This document shows positions 33,067 to 41,379 of a stretch of DNA of 41,466 bases, in pieces (within the stretch, counting starts at the first letter, position 1; every line of letters begins with the position of its first letter). This DNA is from an uncultured Victivallales bacterium. GTDB lineage: Bacteria; Verrucomicrobiota; Lentisphaeria; Victivallales; UBA1829. The stretch lies in NCBI GenBank assembly GCA_944391115.1, contig CALXSJ010000026.1:1-41466 (forward strand), written 5' to 3'. The position numbers were made by a program, and so were the translations under genes. The notes below the pieces were generated by a model that saw nothing but the letters and a program-made list of their open reading frames with translations, had not been told where the DNA came from and ran no database searches.

Positions 33067-33816
33067 ATGCGAAAGATTTTACGGATTCAGAAGAATGCTG
33101 AATTTACTTTGATAGAACTTCTTGTCGTTATTTCAATCATCGCAATATTGGCTTCCCTGCTGCTTCCCGCACTCAACAAGGCGAAAATGCGAGCGAAAAG
33201 CGTCATTTGTATCAACCAGCAGAAACAACTCGGATTCTGTTTTGAGTCTTACTCATCCGACTATGACAACTATTTCCCCTGCCGGAATCAGTACAGAGAC
33301 TCCAATGCAGACAACGGAATTTCATGGGTAACAGCGCTGATGCCATACAGCAGCTCGAAAAAAATCGTTTACGGGATCAACAATCAGCTTCCCGCGGGAA
33401 GCATCTTTATCTGCCCTCTCGTCGAGAAGCTGGCAATCAGCAGCGCCGTTTACGGGCTCAATACAAAATTATTCGGAGAGGACCAGAAAACCGGCGTCAA
33501 CCCGTTCCGATGCAAAGTGTCAAGTATCCGGGGACCATCCAAATCCTTTGTCATTGTCGATTCATGGTTTAACAAGAACACCCTTGAAAACCGCCGGAAA
33601 GGAAGATACACTGCGGAAGAACCGGAATTCATCTGCTACCGTCATTCACGAAAGGCAAACGGTTTGTTTGTTGACGGACATGTTTCAAGTGATGGTCCGG
33701 AACTCTACAACCTTCCGCCCTATGACTACAGCTATTATCCTTTCAACGCAAATAACAGTGGCAAGGGGAATCGGAACGGTGCCGTTTGGCTGTACGGTTT
33801 CTGGCCGTATGATTGA
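33067..33816 (+). CDS. Prepilin-type N-terminal cleavage protein (Lentisphaerota pseudopilin)
   Basis: A 249-aa protein with the type IV pilin / type II secretion pseudopilin leader. FTLIELLVVISIIAILASLL starts at residue 13, with Glu18 as the conserved +5 glutamate after cleavage, then LPALNKAKMRAKSVICINQQKQLG. The -1 residue is Glu12, not the usual Gly; relaxed -1 residues are common in this phylum. A C-terminal YRHSRKANGLFVDGHV motif is the usual H-x-G-x-x-N-xx-F-x-DGH-like ending of these proteins. Such pseudopilins are massively expanded in Victivallis-like genomes. GAGGAGGG precedes the ATG. The hydrolase follows 111 bases downstream, so it may help display or export that enzyme (inference). 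Confidence 0.9.
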   Translation: MRKILRIQKNAEFTLIELLVVISIIAILASLLLPALNKAKMRAKSVICINQQKQLGFCFESYSSDYDNYFPCRNQYRDSNADNGISWVTALMPYSSSKKIVYGINNQLPAGSIFICPLVEKLAISSAVYGLNTKLFGEDQKTGVNPFRCKVSSIRGPSKSFVIVDSWFNKNTLENRRKGRYTAEEPEFICYRHSRKANGLFVDGHVSSDGPELYNLPPYDYSYYPFNANNSGKGNRNGAVWLYGFWPYD

Positions 33817-33927
33817 GCCGGATCGCAATATCATCTGCCGGAAGACAATTTTCAGCGCGATTCCGCATGGGATCCGCCAAGAAGGGGAAATCATATTGAT
33901 AACCAAATACAGAAAGGGAAAATTAAA

Positions 33928-36900
33928 ATGAACGGGAAAACAATTGCCGTCGGAATGCTGACCATGCTTGGCGTATTGAGTCTCTCCGCACAGAACCTGG
34001 TCGTGAATTCAGGATTTGAAGAAGACTCTCAAAAATGGCAGACGCCGAAATGGATTCTGCAAAGCGCCAACGGCTCGACATATATCGAAGGAATCACGGA
34101 CGCAAAAAACTCGCAGGGACCGGTCGGACAAAAATCTCTGCGGATTAATCACGTGCCGGGAAAATATCGCTCATACCTGACACTGGAAGAAAATTTGAAG
34201 CTTGATCCGGAACTCCGGAATTACACTCTTTCATGCTGGGTCAGGAGCGAAGCAAAAGACTGGACGCTGGGAAAACCGCTCGGAATTCTGGAATTTCATG
34301 CCTTTTTCCTGGGAAAAGGCAAGGCGAATCTCACGAAATCTATTGTCACGCCCTGGAATAAAACACTTCCGGAATGGACTCATTTCTCCGTGGACTTCAC
34401 GGTCCCGGCAGGTTATGACTCCGTCAAATTCCTTCTGAAATATACCGGCGATAAAAATGGAACGGCCACATTCTGGATTGACAATCTGTACTGCGGCCCG
34501 AAACTTGAAAAAAAGGCCGAACCCGGAGTAGTCAAAAAAGAGACCGCAGCTCTTTCCGGAATTCCCTCCGCACCCCACGGAGGAATCTATTACCCGGGCG
34601 AGGAGATTTCATACCGGATCAAGCCCGGGAAAAATATTCCGGCCGGGAAAAGAGCGGAACTGACCTGGCAGGTGTTTGACTTTGAAGGAGCGAAACTTGC
34701 GGAAGGCCGGACATCTGTCATGACGGAAAGCACGCTGAATTTCAAACTCCCTCTTCCCAAGGATTTTCTCGGATATTATACGGTGCGCGCGGAACTTTCC
34801 ATGGAGGGGAAGCATTGCGGCAGCGGCCTTTTTTCCGGCTTTGTGATTGAACCCTTGAACGGAAAAGCGGATCCTTTTTTTTCAAACCGATCCTGTTCGT
34901 CCGTAGAAAAATACAGGCGGATGGGATTTGGGGCGAAACTTCTGACGCCGGGCTCCGGAATCACCTGGAGCTCGCAGATTGAAAAAGGGAAAAACAATTT
35001 CAAATGGTATGATGAACTTCTGAAAAAACACCGTGCGGAAGGTTATGAAAATATCTATGCGAATACCTATTTTACCAATTATGTGATTCTTCCCGGCTAC
35101 AGCAGAAAAGAATACAGATTGAAATTAAAAAGTGGAATTGATCCGTTTACGGAGTCAGATTATGAGGATTACCGGAGATTCTGCCGCGAAGCAATTTCCC
35201 GATATGGCAACACGATACGTGAATGGCGCGTCAACGATGAAATCGGACTCACCCGCCATAATAATATTTTCGTAATTGAGCAATATCCGAAATTCTGCAA
35301 GATATTCTCGGAAGAACTTCGGAAACTTCATCCGGAAGCCAAACTTTATGCGGGCGGTCTGATGTTCGGAGATCCGCACAGTTCAGAATATCTCCCGCTG
35401 ATATGGGAAAAGATCAAGGACAGCGTGGACGGTCTTTGTGTCGATATGTATTCGCAAGGAGCCGGCATCGGAATCGGTCAGAACTATCTTGGGCCGGAAC
35501 AGCTCGGCATGCGCGAGCGGATTCTCAGGACTCTGCGTGTAACAGGCGCGAAAGTTTTTGTCAATGACGAAACGGGATCAGCGATCCAGAAAAATCTGCC
35601 GCTGAACCATGAGCTCCTCAGGGATTATGCCGTCAAAAATGCGCGGATCATCACGGTTGCAAAATCCATTGACGAGGTCAAATCCTGGATGCAGTTTCTG
35701 ATTGAGGACGCACCTTCCGCCTGGAACGGAATTTATGATTATGCGGCCTGGAAAGGCGGCAATCCCAGACCGCATGCATTTACCCTGGCTCTCATGGCGC
35801 GGGAACTTGCCTTTGCGGAAAAAGCCGTTGAAGTGCGTCCCAACAGTCTGGTTTACGCATATGTATTCCAGAGGAAAGGGAAAAGCCTGCTGGCAATCTG
35901 GTCACTGGGAAAGGAAACGGTCAGCGCGAAGATTGACATGCCTTCCGCCTGGAGCGGGCATATGCTCTCCGGACGAAAGGTTTCCGGAAAAAAAGGAGCA
36001 AATATTCTGCATTTGAACGACCGACCGCTTTATCTGGAACTTGATGCTCCTCAGAAGCGTGTTGTCAAAGCTGTCCGGGAGGGACATTACGTGATCCCCG
36101 AGCTTTCGCTCTCTGCCAACCGGAAATTCGGAAACATCGTCAATGTGTTTATCGAAAACCGAACGGCCCGGAAAATCGAAGCGGATATTGCATTTTCCGG
36201 CTCTGCCGCAAAACGCGTTCCGCTTCCGCCGATGGCGGAAACCCGTGTTGAATTCGAATCCGCACCCGGCAGGGAATGGAAGATCGAAGCAACGGCAAAC
36301 GGAGTGAAATACACAGAAAAAAAGAAGGAGGAACTCCTTCCAGTTGAAAAACTTTTGGCTCCACCGGCGCTGGATGGAACTCTGCATGGATTTGAAAAAG
36401 TCAAACCGATCATTCTGAACAGTTCGAGTTCTCTTCAGCCTATCGATGCGGCCGCGTGGGGCTACTGGACAGGTCCGGAGGATTTCTCTGCAAAGCTGTA
36501 TCTTGCTTATGACAAGGATTATTTCTACATTGCGGCGGATGTTCTTGACGATGTCCAGGTCTCAAGGTTCAGCGGACCAATGATCTGGAATCAAGACTGT
36601 CTGCAGTTTGCATTCGATACGGAAAATGACTCCTTCGATCCGAAAAAAGACACAGGCGGCTATCATCCTGACGACCGGGAATTCTGCATGGCGCTCACTC
36701 CGGAAGGGCCGCAGAACTTCTGTTATACAGCGCCTGAGGGACTTCGCGGCAGGACAGTACCTGACAAAGTGTTCGTCAGTCACCGTAATGGCAGAACAGT
36801 CTATGAGGCCCGGATTCCATGGCGTTATTTCGGAAAACTAACGCCTGAACCGGGAAGTGTGTTTGGATTTAACGCGGTCTTCTTCGATCTGGATGACCCC

Positions 36901-36990
36901 AAAGGAGTTATTTCCTACAGGATGGAGATCTCTCCAGGAATCTCGAACGGCAAATCTCCCGCATATTTCAAACGTTTTCAACTGAAATAA
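33928..36990 (+). CDS. Secreted multidomain glycoside hydrolase (clan GH-A-like barrel)
   Basis: A 1020-aa exported protein. Signal peptide 1-21 (VGMLTMLGVLSLSA). Residues 23-190 are a CBM4/9-type beta-sandwich (NLVVNSGFEE, ending TFWIDNLYCGP). Residues about 215-310 are an Ig-like domain. Residues about 315-690 resemble a GH10/GH39-type TIM barrel. The likely acid-base is Glu438 in WRVNDEIG and the likely nucleophile Glu548 in VFVNDETG, 110 residues apart. Residues about 835-1020 resemble a family 9 CBM / DOMON domain (AKLYLAYDKDYFYIAADV, then WNQDCLQFAFD). The usual GH-A acid motif is Asn-Glu-Pro; here it is Asn-Asp-Glu-Ile, so the family is uncertain. The start follows AGAAAGGGA. Probably regulated with the pseudopilin by the divergent GntR sensor. 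Confidence 0.8.
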   Translation: MNGKTIAVGMLTMLGVLSLSAQNLVVNSGFEEDSQKWQTPKWILQSANGSTYIEGITDAKNSQGPVGQKSLRINHVPGKYRSYLTLEENLKLDPELRNYTLSCWVRSEAKDWTLGKPLGILEFHAFFLGKGKANLTKSIVTPWNKTLPEWTHFSVDFTVPAGYDSVKFLLKYTGDKNGTATFWIDNLYCGPKLEKKAEPGVVKKETAALSGIPSAPHGGIYYPGEEISYRIKPGKNIPAGKRAELTWQVFDFEGAKLAEGRTSVMTESTLNFKLPLPKDFLGYYTVRAELSMEGKHCGSGLFSGFVIEPLNGKADPFFSNRSCSSVEKYRRMGFGAKLLTPGSGITWSSQIEKGKNNFKWYDELLKKHRAEGYENIYANTYFTNYVILPGYSRKEYRLKLKSGIDPFTESDYEDYRRFCREAISRYGNTIREWRVNDEIGLTRHNNIFVIEQYPKFCKIFSEELRKLHPEAKLYAGGLMFGDPHSSEYLPLIWEKIKDSVDGLCVDMYSQGAGIGIGQNYLGPEQLGMRERILRTLRVTGAKVFVNDETGSAIQKNLPLNHELLRDYAVKNARIITVAKSIDEVKSWMQFLIEDAPSAWNGIYDYAAWKGGNPRPHAFTLALMARELAFAEKAVEVRPNSLVYAYVFQRKGKSLLAIWSLGKETVSAKIDMPSAWSGHMLSGRKVSGKKGANILHLNDRPLYLELDAPQKRVVKAVREGHYVIPELSLSANRKFGNIVNVFIENRTARKIEADIAFSGSAAKRVPLPPMAETRVEFESAPGREWKIEATANGVKYTEKKKEELLPVEKLLAPPALDGTLHGFEKVKPIILNSSSSLQPIDAAAWGYWTGPEDFSAKLYLAYDKDYFYIAADVLDDVQVSRFSGPMIWNQDCLQFAFDTENDSFDPKKDTGGYHPDDREFCMALTPEGPQNFCYTAPEGLRGRTVPDKVFVSHRNGRTVYEARIPWRYFGKLTPEPGSVFGFNAVFFDLDDPKGVISYRMEISPGISNGKSPAYFKRFQLK

Positions 36991-37202
36991 AAAACGGATT
37001 GCGTTTCCCCCTCAAGAGCTGAAGAAAAGTGCCGTCATGCATTCCTGACAGACGCACATTGCATCGGCTTATTGCCTTGCTATATTTCCAGAAAAAGCAG
37101 TTCCATCCCCCCTTGTCCGGGGGGATGGGAAATGGAAACAGCTTGAAAAGAAGCATTGAAACCGGACATTCGAAAGAAAAAAAGCCTGTGTAACACCTCA
37201 GT
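36991..37202. other. Intergenic region with a strong GC hairpin
   Basis: CCATCCCCCC (37103-37112) pairs perfectly with GGGGGGATGG (37119-37128) across TTGTCC. No T run follows on the plus strand. It may be the 3' end of the hydrolase transcript, or a structured repeat. No gene seen. Confidence 0.5.
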
Positions 37203-37232
37203 TTGTCAAGGGCGGCATCACATAAGGGTTAT
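37203..37232 (+). repeat. Left part of the decayed duplicate (DUF2325 tail)
   Basis: TTGTCAAGG...AGGGTTAT aligns at roughly 80 percent with 31133-31162, the last codons of the DUF2325 gene plus the following bases, and keeps a stop codon in the same place (TAA for TGA). The alignment breaks at GGGTTAT, where the structured repeat begins, and resumes at 37381. Confidence 0.7.
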
Positions 37233-37380
37233 TGAAAAAATCAGGTCGACAGTGCGATGCTTTGCGTCGCCAAAATAACTGCGTGCACTCAGCGACTCCA
37301 GCTCCGGTCCAGCGGAACAAGCTGGCAGCCGGAAGCGAAATTCCCGATACGAGCGCATGCCCTGCACCGAGGCGCTTCAT
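37229..37380 (+). repeat. Diverged copy (C) of the 150-bp structured repeat
   Basis: Runs from TTATTGAAAAAATCAGG to GGCGCTTCAT and aligns end to end with copy A (3096-3245, opposite strand). Differences preserve pairing: GGAG/CTCC becomes GGAA/TTCC with the same GCGAAA loop, the terminal TACCGC/GCGGTA becomes AGCGC/GCGCT, and GCGATGC/GCGTCGC needs one wobble. The second hairpin (GCAGGACT) is lost. It interrupts the duplicated DUF2325/PH-like segment. Confidence 0.85.
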
Positions 37381-37730
37381 TTTCCCGCCTGCAAACGAAA
37401 AACAGGTGGATACAGCAATCCGGAAGCTTTTATCCTTGTCTCTCAATCACAGGTTGTCCAATCCGGACAAGAGGCGCATCATGCATAAGCTTCGCGGCGG
37501 AATTCGAATCGGGCGTTCATTCCGGAAGGCAATCAATTATTCCCGGCCTTTTGCCAGAGCTGTTTTGCCGGGAATGCACTCCGGCATTCAATCTGCGTCT
37601 TTCTTCTGATGGAAAGAAAGGATTTGTTCCAAAAAATGAAGTATTTTCCTTTCAAAAAAATGCCGTATCCAATTTTGAGGTTTCATTCAATCATTTGCGT
37701 TTGACCAGCAGGAAGAAACATTTCACAAAA
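37381..37730 (+). pseudogene. Broken duplicate of the small PH-like gene
   Basis: 37381-37608 aligns with 31163-31395, including the ribosome binding region and the ATG (37482; MHKLRGGIRIGRS against MHTFRGGIRIGNS). Near 37567 one base is missing relative to the intact gene. The first frame stops at 37608, while homology continues in another frame (NALRHSICVFLL against DALRFSIDFFFL). Downstream of about 37615 similarity fades. It is not expected to make a functional product. Confidence 0.75.
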
Positions 37731-37950
37731 GCCGAAAAGGGTGAAAAAGTGAAATGTTTTGAAAGAAAATTTCACAGAAAACGGTGGATGAATGAAAAAT
37801 GACAACTCAGTGTTCCGCCCGCCTCTTTAAGCCGGGTGCAATAAAACGACAGGGGAAATTACGAAGACAACTTTTCCCAATCAGGCCCGGTATTAACCGA
37901 CGGACAGGCAGCTGGTTACAAGTCGCCATTCATCGATCTCCGGTAAAACA

Positions 37951-37970
37951 GCGGCAGTGAAAACTGCCGC
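37951..37970 (-). terminator. Possible terminator of the exported-protein operon
   Basis: GCGGCAGT-GAAA-ACTGCCGC is a perfect 8-bp hairpin. On the minus strand it is followed by TGTTTTACC. It lies about 185 bases beyond the stop at 38156, so it could end that operon, though nearer hairpins compete. Confidence 0.4.
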
Positions 37971-37989
37971 ACCAACCCGCTTTTCCTGT

Positions 37990-38067
37990 TTTACTTCTTT
38001 TCAGGGGGAAAAGAAGTAAATGGCGGACCACGCGAATTTTTGCACCCTTCACTCTGACCGCCATTTT
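37990..38067. repeat. Nested perfect inverted repeats
   Basis: TTTACTTCTTTTC (37990-38002) and GAAAAGAAGTAAA (38008-38020) form a 13-bp stem with a 5-base loop. Directly after it AAATGGCGG (38018-38026) pairs with CCGCCATTT about 30 bases downstream (to about 38067). No gene lies here. It may be a transcription stop for both sides, or the remnant of an element end. Confidence 0.6.
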
Positions 38068-38155
38068 TGAGCTTGAAAACTCATAATTTTGATTTTGAAA
38101 TGCGTTTAAACACGCTTCAATTTCTCATGTCAATTTTCAGAATGGCTGGGAGGTT

Positions 38156-38935
38156 TTAAAATTCAAACATTTCAGAGTCTAAAAACTCCTTCGGCAGCGT
38201 ATGACTTTTCGCTTGATCCAAAAGCATTTTTCTGCTCTTCTCCGGGAGTATGGCCGCCTTGTCAAGGTATATTCTTCTTATGGAAAATTGCGCCGGAAGT
38301 TCGATATAGCCATCATAAAATACCCAAAAGTCTGATGTGACCTTGGCGGTATCTGCATGAAGCCATCTCTTCACATTGCGAAAACGCCAGCCTATTTTAG
38401 CCGGGAAACGGGCAATTACCTGCCAGTCAACAATGCCGTCGGCAGGCTCAAGGTCAATGATCCAGCGTTTTCTTTCTGCAGGGAGGTTCGGGGCAATAGC
38501 AGACAAATCTTCGGGAGTAAAATTTTTCAAATTCCAGGAATACCGATCCCCCGTGTCAGCCGGAAGTTTTTGACAGAGAATTGGAATATTTCCCGTTTTT
38601 GTAATTGAGACACAGTCTGGATCTGCAAGCAGATTGGTAATATCTCCGCCAATAACCTTAAAATGAATAAAGCGCGGTTTCGGACCGCAGCCGTAACGGA
38701 TAGATCTATTCAATTTAAATATGCCGTCCGGCGGCAGTTTCTTAAATTCGACATTGACATAATTGGCTTTTTGAGAGCAGACATCGGCATAAACATCTTC
38801 CGCTGAAAGATGATTTTCCTTTGCCAAAGATTTTTCCATTCCATTGTCACGTTGCGGAAAAAATGAAGCAAGCGGCGGTTTGCATGAGCAAAGAATGATC
38901 GAACATAAGAGTAACAGTATTGTTTTCAAATCCAT
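38156..38935 (-). CDS. Putative lipoprotein of unknown function
   Basis: A 259-aa protein. Residues 1-18 form a lipoprotein signal (hydrophobic ILLLLCSIILCSC, lipobox L-C-S-Cys18), so it is predicted to be anchored in an envelope membrane. The body has no motif I recognise. It contains DWQVIARFPAKIGWRFRNVKRW near 185-206 and a C-terminal helix KSRKMLLDQAKSH. The start at 38935 is chosen for the signal and a GAGGAAAGG upstream; an ATG at 38983 would bury the signal. It is the third gene of a minus-strand operon, overlapping the upstream gene by 10 bases. Base composition is AT-rich compared with the rest of the window, suggesting different ancestry. Confidence 0.7.
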   Translation of the reverse strand: MDLKTILLLLCSIILCSCKPPLASFFPQRDNGMEKSLAKENHLSAEDVYADVCSQKANYVNVEFKKLPPDGIFKLNRSIRYGCGPKPRFIHFKVIGGDITNLLADPDCVSITKTGNIPILCQKLPADTGDRYSWNLKNFTPEDLSAIAPNLPAERKRWIIDLEPADGIVDWQVIARFPAKIGWRFRNVKRWLHADTAKVTSDFWVFYDGYIELPAQFSIRRIYLDKAAILPEKSRKMLLDQAKSHTLPKEFLDSEMFEF

Positions 38936-40095
38936 AATAACGGACCTTTCCTCAACTCGAAGGAATATTCTGGCTTTTTCCAAAATTCATACCAGCGGGG
39001 ACGCACAAACATCAAAACGCCGGTATCGTGTTGTTCGTCAATGGTAAACAGCTCCTCAAAATCCATTCCGCCGCCTGTGATTTTCAAACGGTGTTTTCCG
39101 GGAGGAAGCAGAGTTGGGAAGCTGTACAAGGTGTGCTGAAGCATCTTTCGATCCGACTGGATTTTGCTTTTTGTAACAGGAATCCCGTCAATTTCTACGG
39201 TCAGTTCGGGGGCATCGCCCCGGATCATGCTCTGATTCGTGATCACCAGATGAAACGTTCCGCCCAAGGCATTCCGGATTTTCGATCGGAGCGTTTGATC
39301 CGCATCTTCAAACTTTTCATAATAAAACATATTGCGATCGGAAATACAATGAAACATGCCGTGAAAATAGGAACGGGATCCAGTTGACGGTGTAATCTCA
39401 ATGGAAAACTTTCCCGGTACTTCATAAATACGCGACAACCAAGTCTCCCCCGGTCGGTCTTTCAACGGCAGATCCCCGGCTGCCGCTTTCAGCCGTTCCT
39501 GCAAACGGAACAGAGATTCCTCGTAATGGTTTGTCTGCTCGGGGACAATGTTCAAGATGGATTCTTCCGGTTGTTTCCGGGAGAGAATGACATATTTTCC
39601 GCGCACACTGGTGCAATTGATAAAGAGAGTCCGGAATGCCGATGTTTCCAGTTCGTTCCAACAGGGCAGAAACAGGTATTCCCGGCACCTCTGTGTGCCG
39701 CCGAAACTGCGGGCATCCAATTGCGCTCTTACGAGCAGAACATATTTCCCCGGATAGGAAACATGAGTGCACAGATACAGAAGTTCATCTCCGCAGTGTT
39801 CCTTTTGCAGTGCCTGTTTCTCCAGCAGACTGCAGGATAATTTCCAATGCCGCCCGTCGGTAAGATTCCGCGTCTCATTCGTCCCTAAAAGCAGTTTTTC
39901 TCCATAACGGAGCAACGTCTTTTTTTCTCCGTCCGCCCAAAAGCGGACTCCGGAATCCGGCAGTATGATCGTCAGTTGTCCGTCCTGCCAGTCGAGAGCG
40001 TGGAAGAATCCGGACGGATCAATACCGGAGTCTCCGGCAAAAGCCATATTCAATACGAAAAGACCGGGAAAAATCAAGAAGCAGAGTTTTTTCAT
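38926..40095 (-). CDS. Exported protein of unknown function (beta-rich)
   Basis: A 389-aa protein. Signal peptide 1-20 (KKLCFLIFPGLFVLNMAFA). The body is probably beta-rich. Near the C-terminus LLPPGKHRLKITGGG (about 335-349) resembles the PEGA-type or surface-layer beta motif, followed by the aromatic stretch RPRWYEFWKKPEYSFEL. I do not recognise the family. The start is the ATG at 40095, sharing ATGA with the stop of the upstream gene. The end overlaps the lipoprotein start. Tight coupling in all three genes suggests the products form one complex or pathway in the envelope. Confidence 0.7.
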   Translation of the reverse strand: MKKLCFLIFPGLFVLNMAFAGDSGIDPSGFFHALDWQDGQLTIILPDSGVRFWADGEKKTLLRYGEKLLLGTNETRNLTDGRHWKLSCSLLEKQALQKEHCGDELLYLCTHVSYPGKYVLLVRAQLDARSFGGTQRCREYLFLPCWNELETSAFRTLFINCTSVRGKYVILSRKQPEESILNIVPEQTNHYEESLFRLQERLKAAAGDLPLKDRPGETWLSRIYEVPGKFSIEITPSTGSRSYFHGMFHCISDRNMFYYEKFEDADQTLRSKIRNALGGTFHLVITNQSMIRGDAPELTVEIDGIPVTKSKIQSDRKMLQHTLYSFPTLLPPGKHRLKITGGGMDFEELFTIDEQHDTGVLMFVRPRWYEFWKKPEYSFELRKGPLLWI

Positions 40096-41186
40096 GATGT
40101 TGTTGCCTGTTTTGCAGAAATCGTTTTCATTTCTTTTTCCAGAATTGTCCGGCAATGCTTGTATAATCTTCCATTGAAACAGCGCCATTGCAGAAGCTGT
40201 TCCCGGTAAGGCAGATCCAGATATTCCTCTTCCGTGTAAAAAGGACAATCGAATCCGGAAGCATAAGTAAAAGGAATACATGAGGGGCACGGCGGAGGAA
40301 GGGGCGGAAGTTTTTCCGGATAGGTGAGTTTGACAAATATATCCAGCTTTTTCTTTTCATGCAGAGTCTTGAAAAACGGTTCCGGATTCTGTATTGTCAA
40401 AGCCAACATGACCGCATTCAGCGGAGTAGGCTTGCGTTCAAATTCGGCAAGAAAAAATTCAGCGTAAGCTGCACATCCCGAAGTATCGCGGAATACATCT
40501 GTATAAAAATGTTTCGGCAGAACATCCGGATAGCGGTTGCGTTCCCATTCCATCAACCGCAAATGCCTGGTGTCAGGTAATTTTTCGCCGCCGTTCAGAT
40601 ACCCGGTCAATTCTTTACGAAATTCTTCAGCATGAAATTTCACGTAGGAATCCTGCAGAAAAAGATCGACAGATTTATCATTTTTTTCACGGATCAACCG
40701 GATGGTCTCCGCATAAATTCTCTGCGCTTCTTCTTTTGACGGATTGCACTGGTCCAGCACTACTTGTATAAGGTCTGATACCCAATATACCGGAGATGTC
40801 CGCGAAACACAGCGGTCACGCAAAATATACCAGTCCCATTTCCAGAATTTCCAGCCATGAGAGTGACGTTCAATATCCCACCATTCAAAAGAATAGCCTT
40901 TTCGAGTTAACAGAACAATGACCGGCTCCGGATAGGAAAGCTGATATTTTTCATATTGCCGCTTGACCTGATATGCCTTTTCATTCTGTTTCCGCCAAAT
41001 CAATTCATTGGATTTACCGTCCCGTTTTTCCGTAAAAGATTCACCTGTGGCAAAGTCAAAATATGTATCAAGCCAATAGTCAATTTCCAGAGTTTTTAAT
41101 CCCTCCGCCACGATTTTGACAGGCTCTATTGGGAATACTGTAATTGCCAAAAATATGAAAAAGAATACCAATAGCAGTTTTTTCAT
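40092..41186 (-). CDS. Exported protein of unknown function (cysteine motif at C-terminus)
   Basis: A 364-aa protein. Residues 1-19 are a signal peptide or membrane anchor (KLLLVFFFIFLAITVFP). Aromatic-rich HSHGWKFWKWDWYIL lies near 110-124. The C-terminal 80 residues hold PPPCPSCIPF, a CxxC pair, and further cysteines (FDCPFY, QWRCFNG, YKHC), which suggests disulfides or metal binding. No family recognised. The start at 41186 is chosen for the signal peptide; ATG at 41201 and 41261 are alternatives and none has a good ribosome binding site. It heads the three-gene AT-rich operon. Confidence 0.68.
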   Translation of the reverse strand: MKKLLLVFFFIFLAITVFPIEPVKIVAEGLKTLEIDYWLDTYFDFATGESFTEKRDGKSNELIWRKQNEKAYQVKRQYEKYQLSYPEPVIVLLTRKGYSFEWWDIERHSHGWKFWKWDWYILRDRCVSRTSPVYWVSDLIQVVLDQCNPSKEEAQRIYAETIRLIREKNDKSVDLFLQDSYVKFHAEEFRKELTGYLNGGEKLPDTRHLRLMEWERNRYPDVLPKHFYTDVFRDTSGCAAYAEFFLAEFERKPTPLNAVMLALTIQNPEPFFKTLHEKKKLDIFVKLTYPEKLPPLPPPCPSCIPFTYASGFDCPFYTEEEYLDLPYREQLLQWRCFNGRLYKHCRTILEKEMKTISAKQATTS

Positions 41187-41298
41187 AAAAAGTTCTTTCA
41201 TATCTGAAATTTTGGAAACGATCATACAGAATAATATATTATTTTTCATTTGGAAAAGCAAGCATGTATATTGTCGGAATAGAAAAGGAGATGTGTAT

Positions 41299-41379
41299 AT
41301 GAATATATCTCAAGAAATCAGACATGAAATTGTCCAACTTTATGAAAATAGAATGTCTGTGAATGAACTGATGCAATGA
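41299..41379 (+). pseudogene. Fragment resembling the N-terminus of a transposase-type helix-turn-helix
   Basis: With a good AAAAGGAG site, the ATG at 41299 opens 26 codons (MNISQEIRHEIVQLYENRMS, then VNELMQ) before TGA. The peptide has the first helices seen in insertion-sequence OrfA or related helix-turn-helix proteins. In frame after the stop comes FKV, so a CGA-to-TGA change giving MQ-stop-FKV is plausible. The continuation then does not look like a helix-turn-helix. It is probably a truncated remnant; the identity is uncertain. Confidence 0.35.

Noticed and set aside
37257-37802. A 181-codon open frame through the decayed duplicate
   Set aside because: It runs through the structured repeat and the duplicated segment in a frame that is not the one conserved in the intact paralogue.
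41230-41243. The palindrome AATAATATATTATT upstream of the exported-protein operon as an operator
   Set aside because: It is made only of A and T in an AT-rich stretch, where such palindromes arise easily. No second copy was seen.
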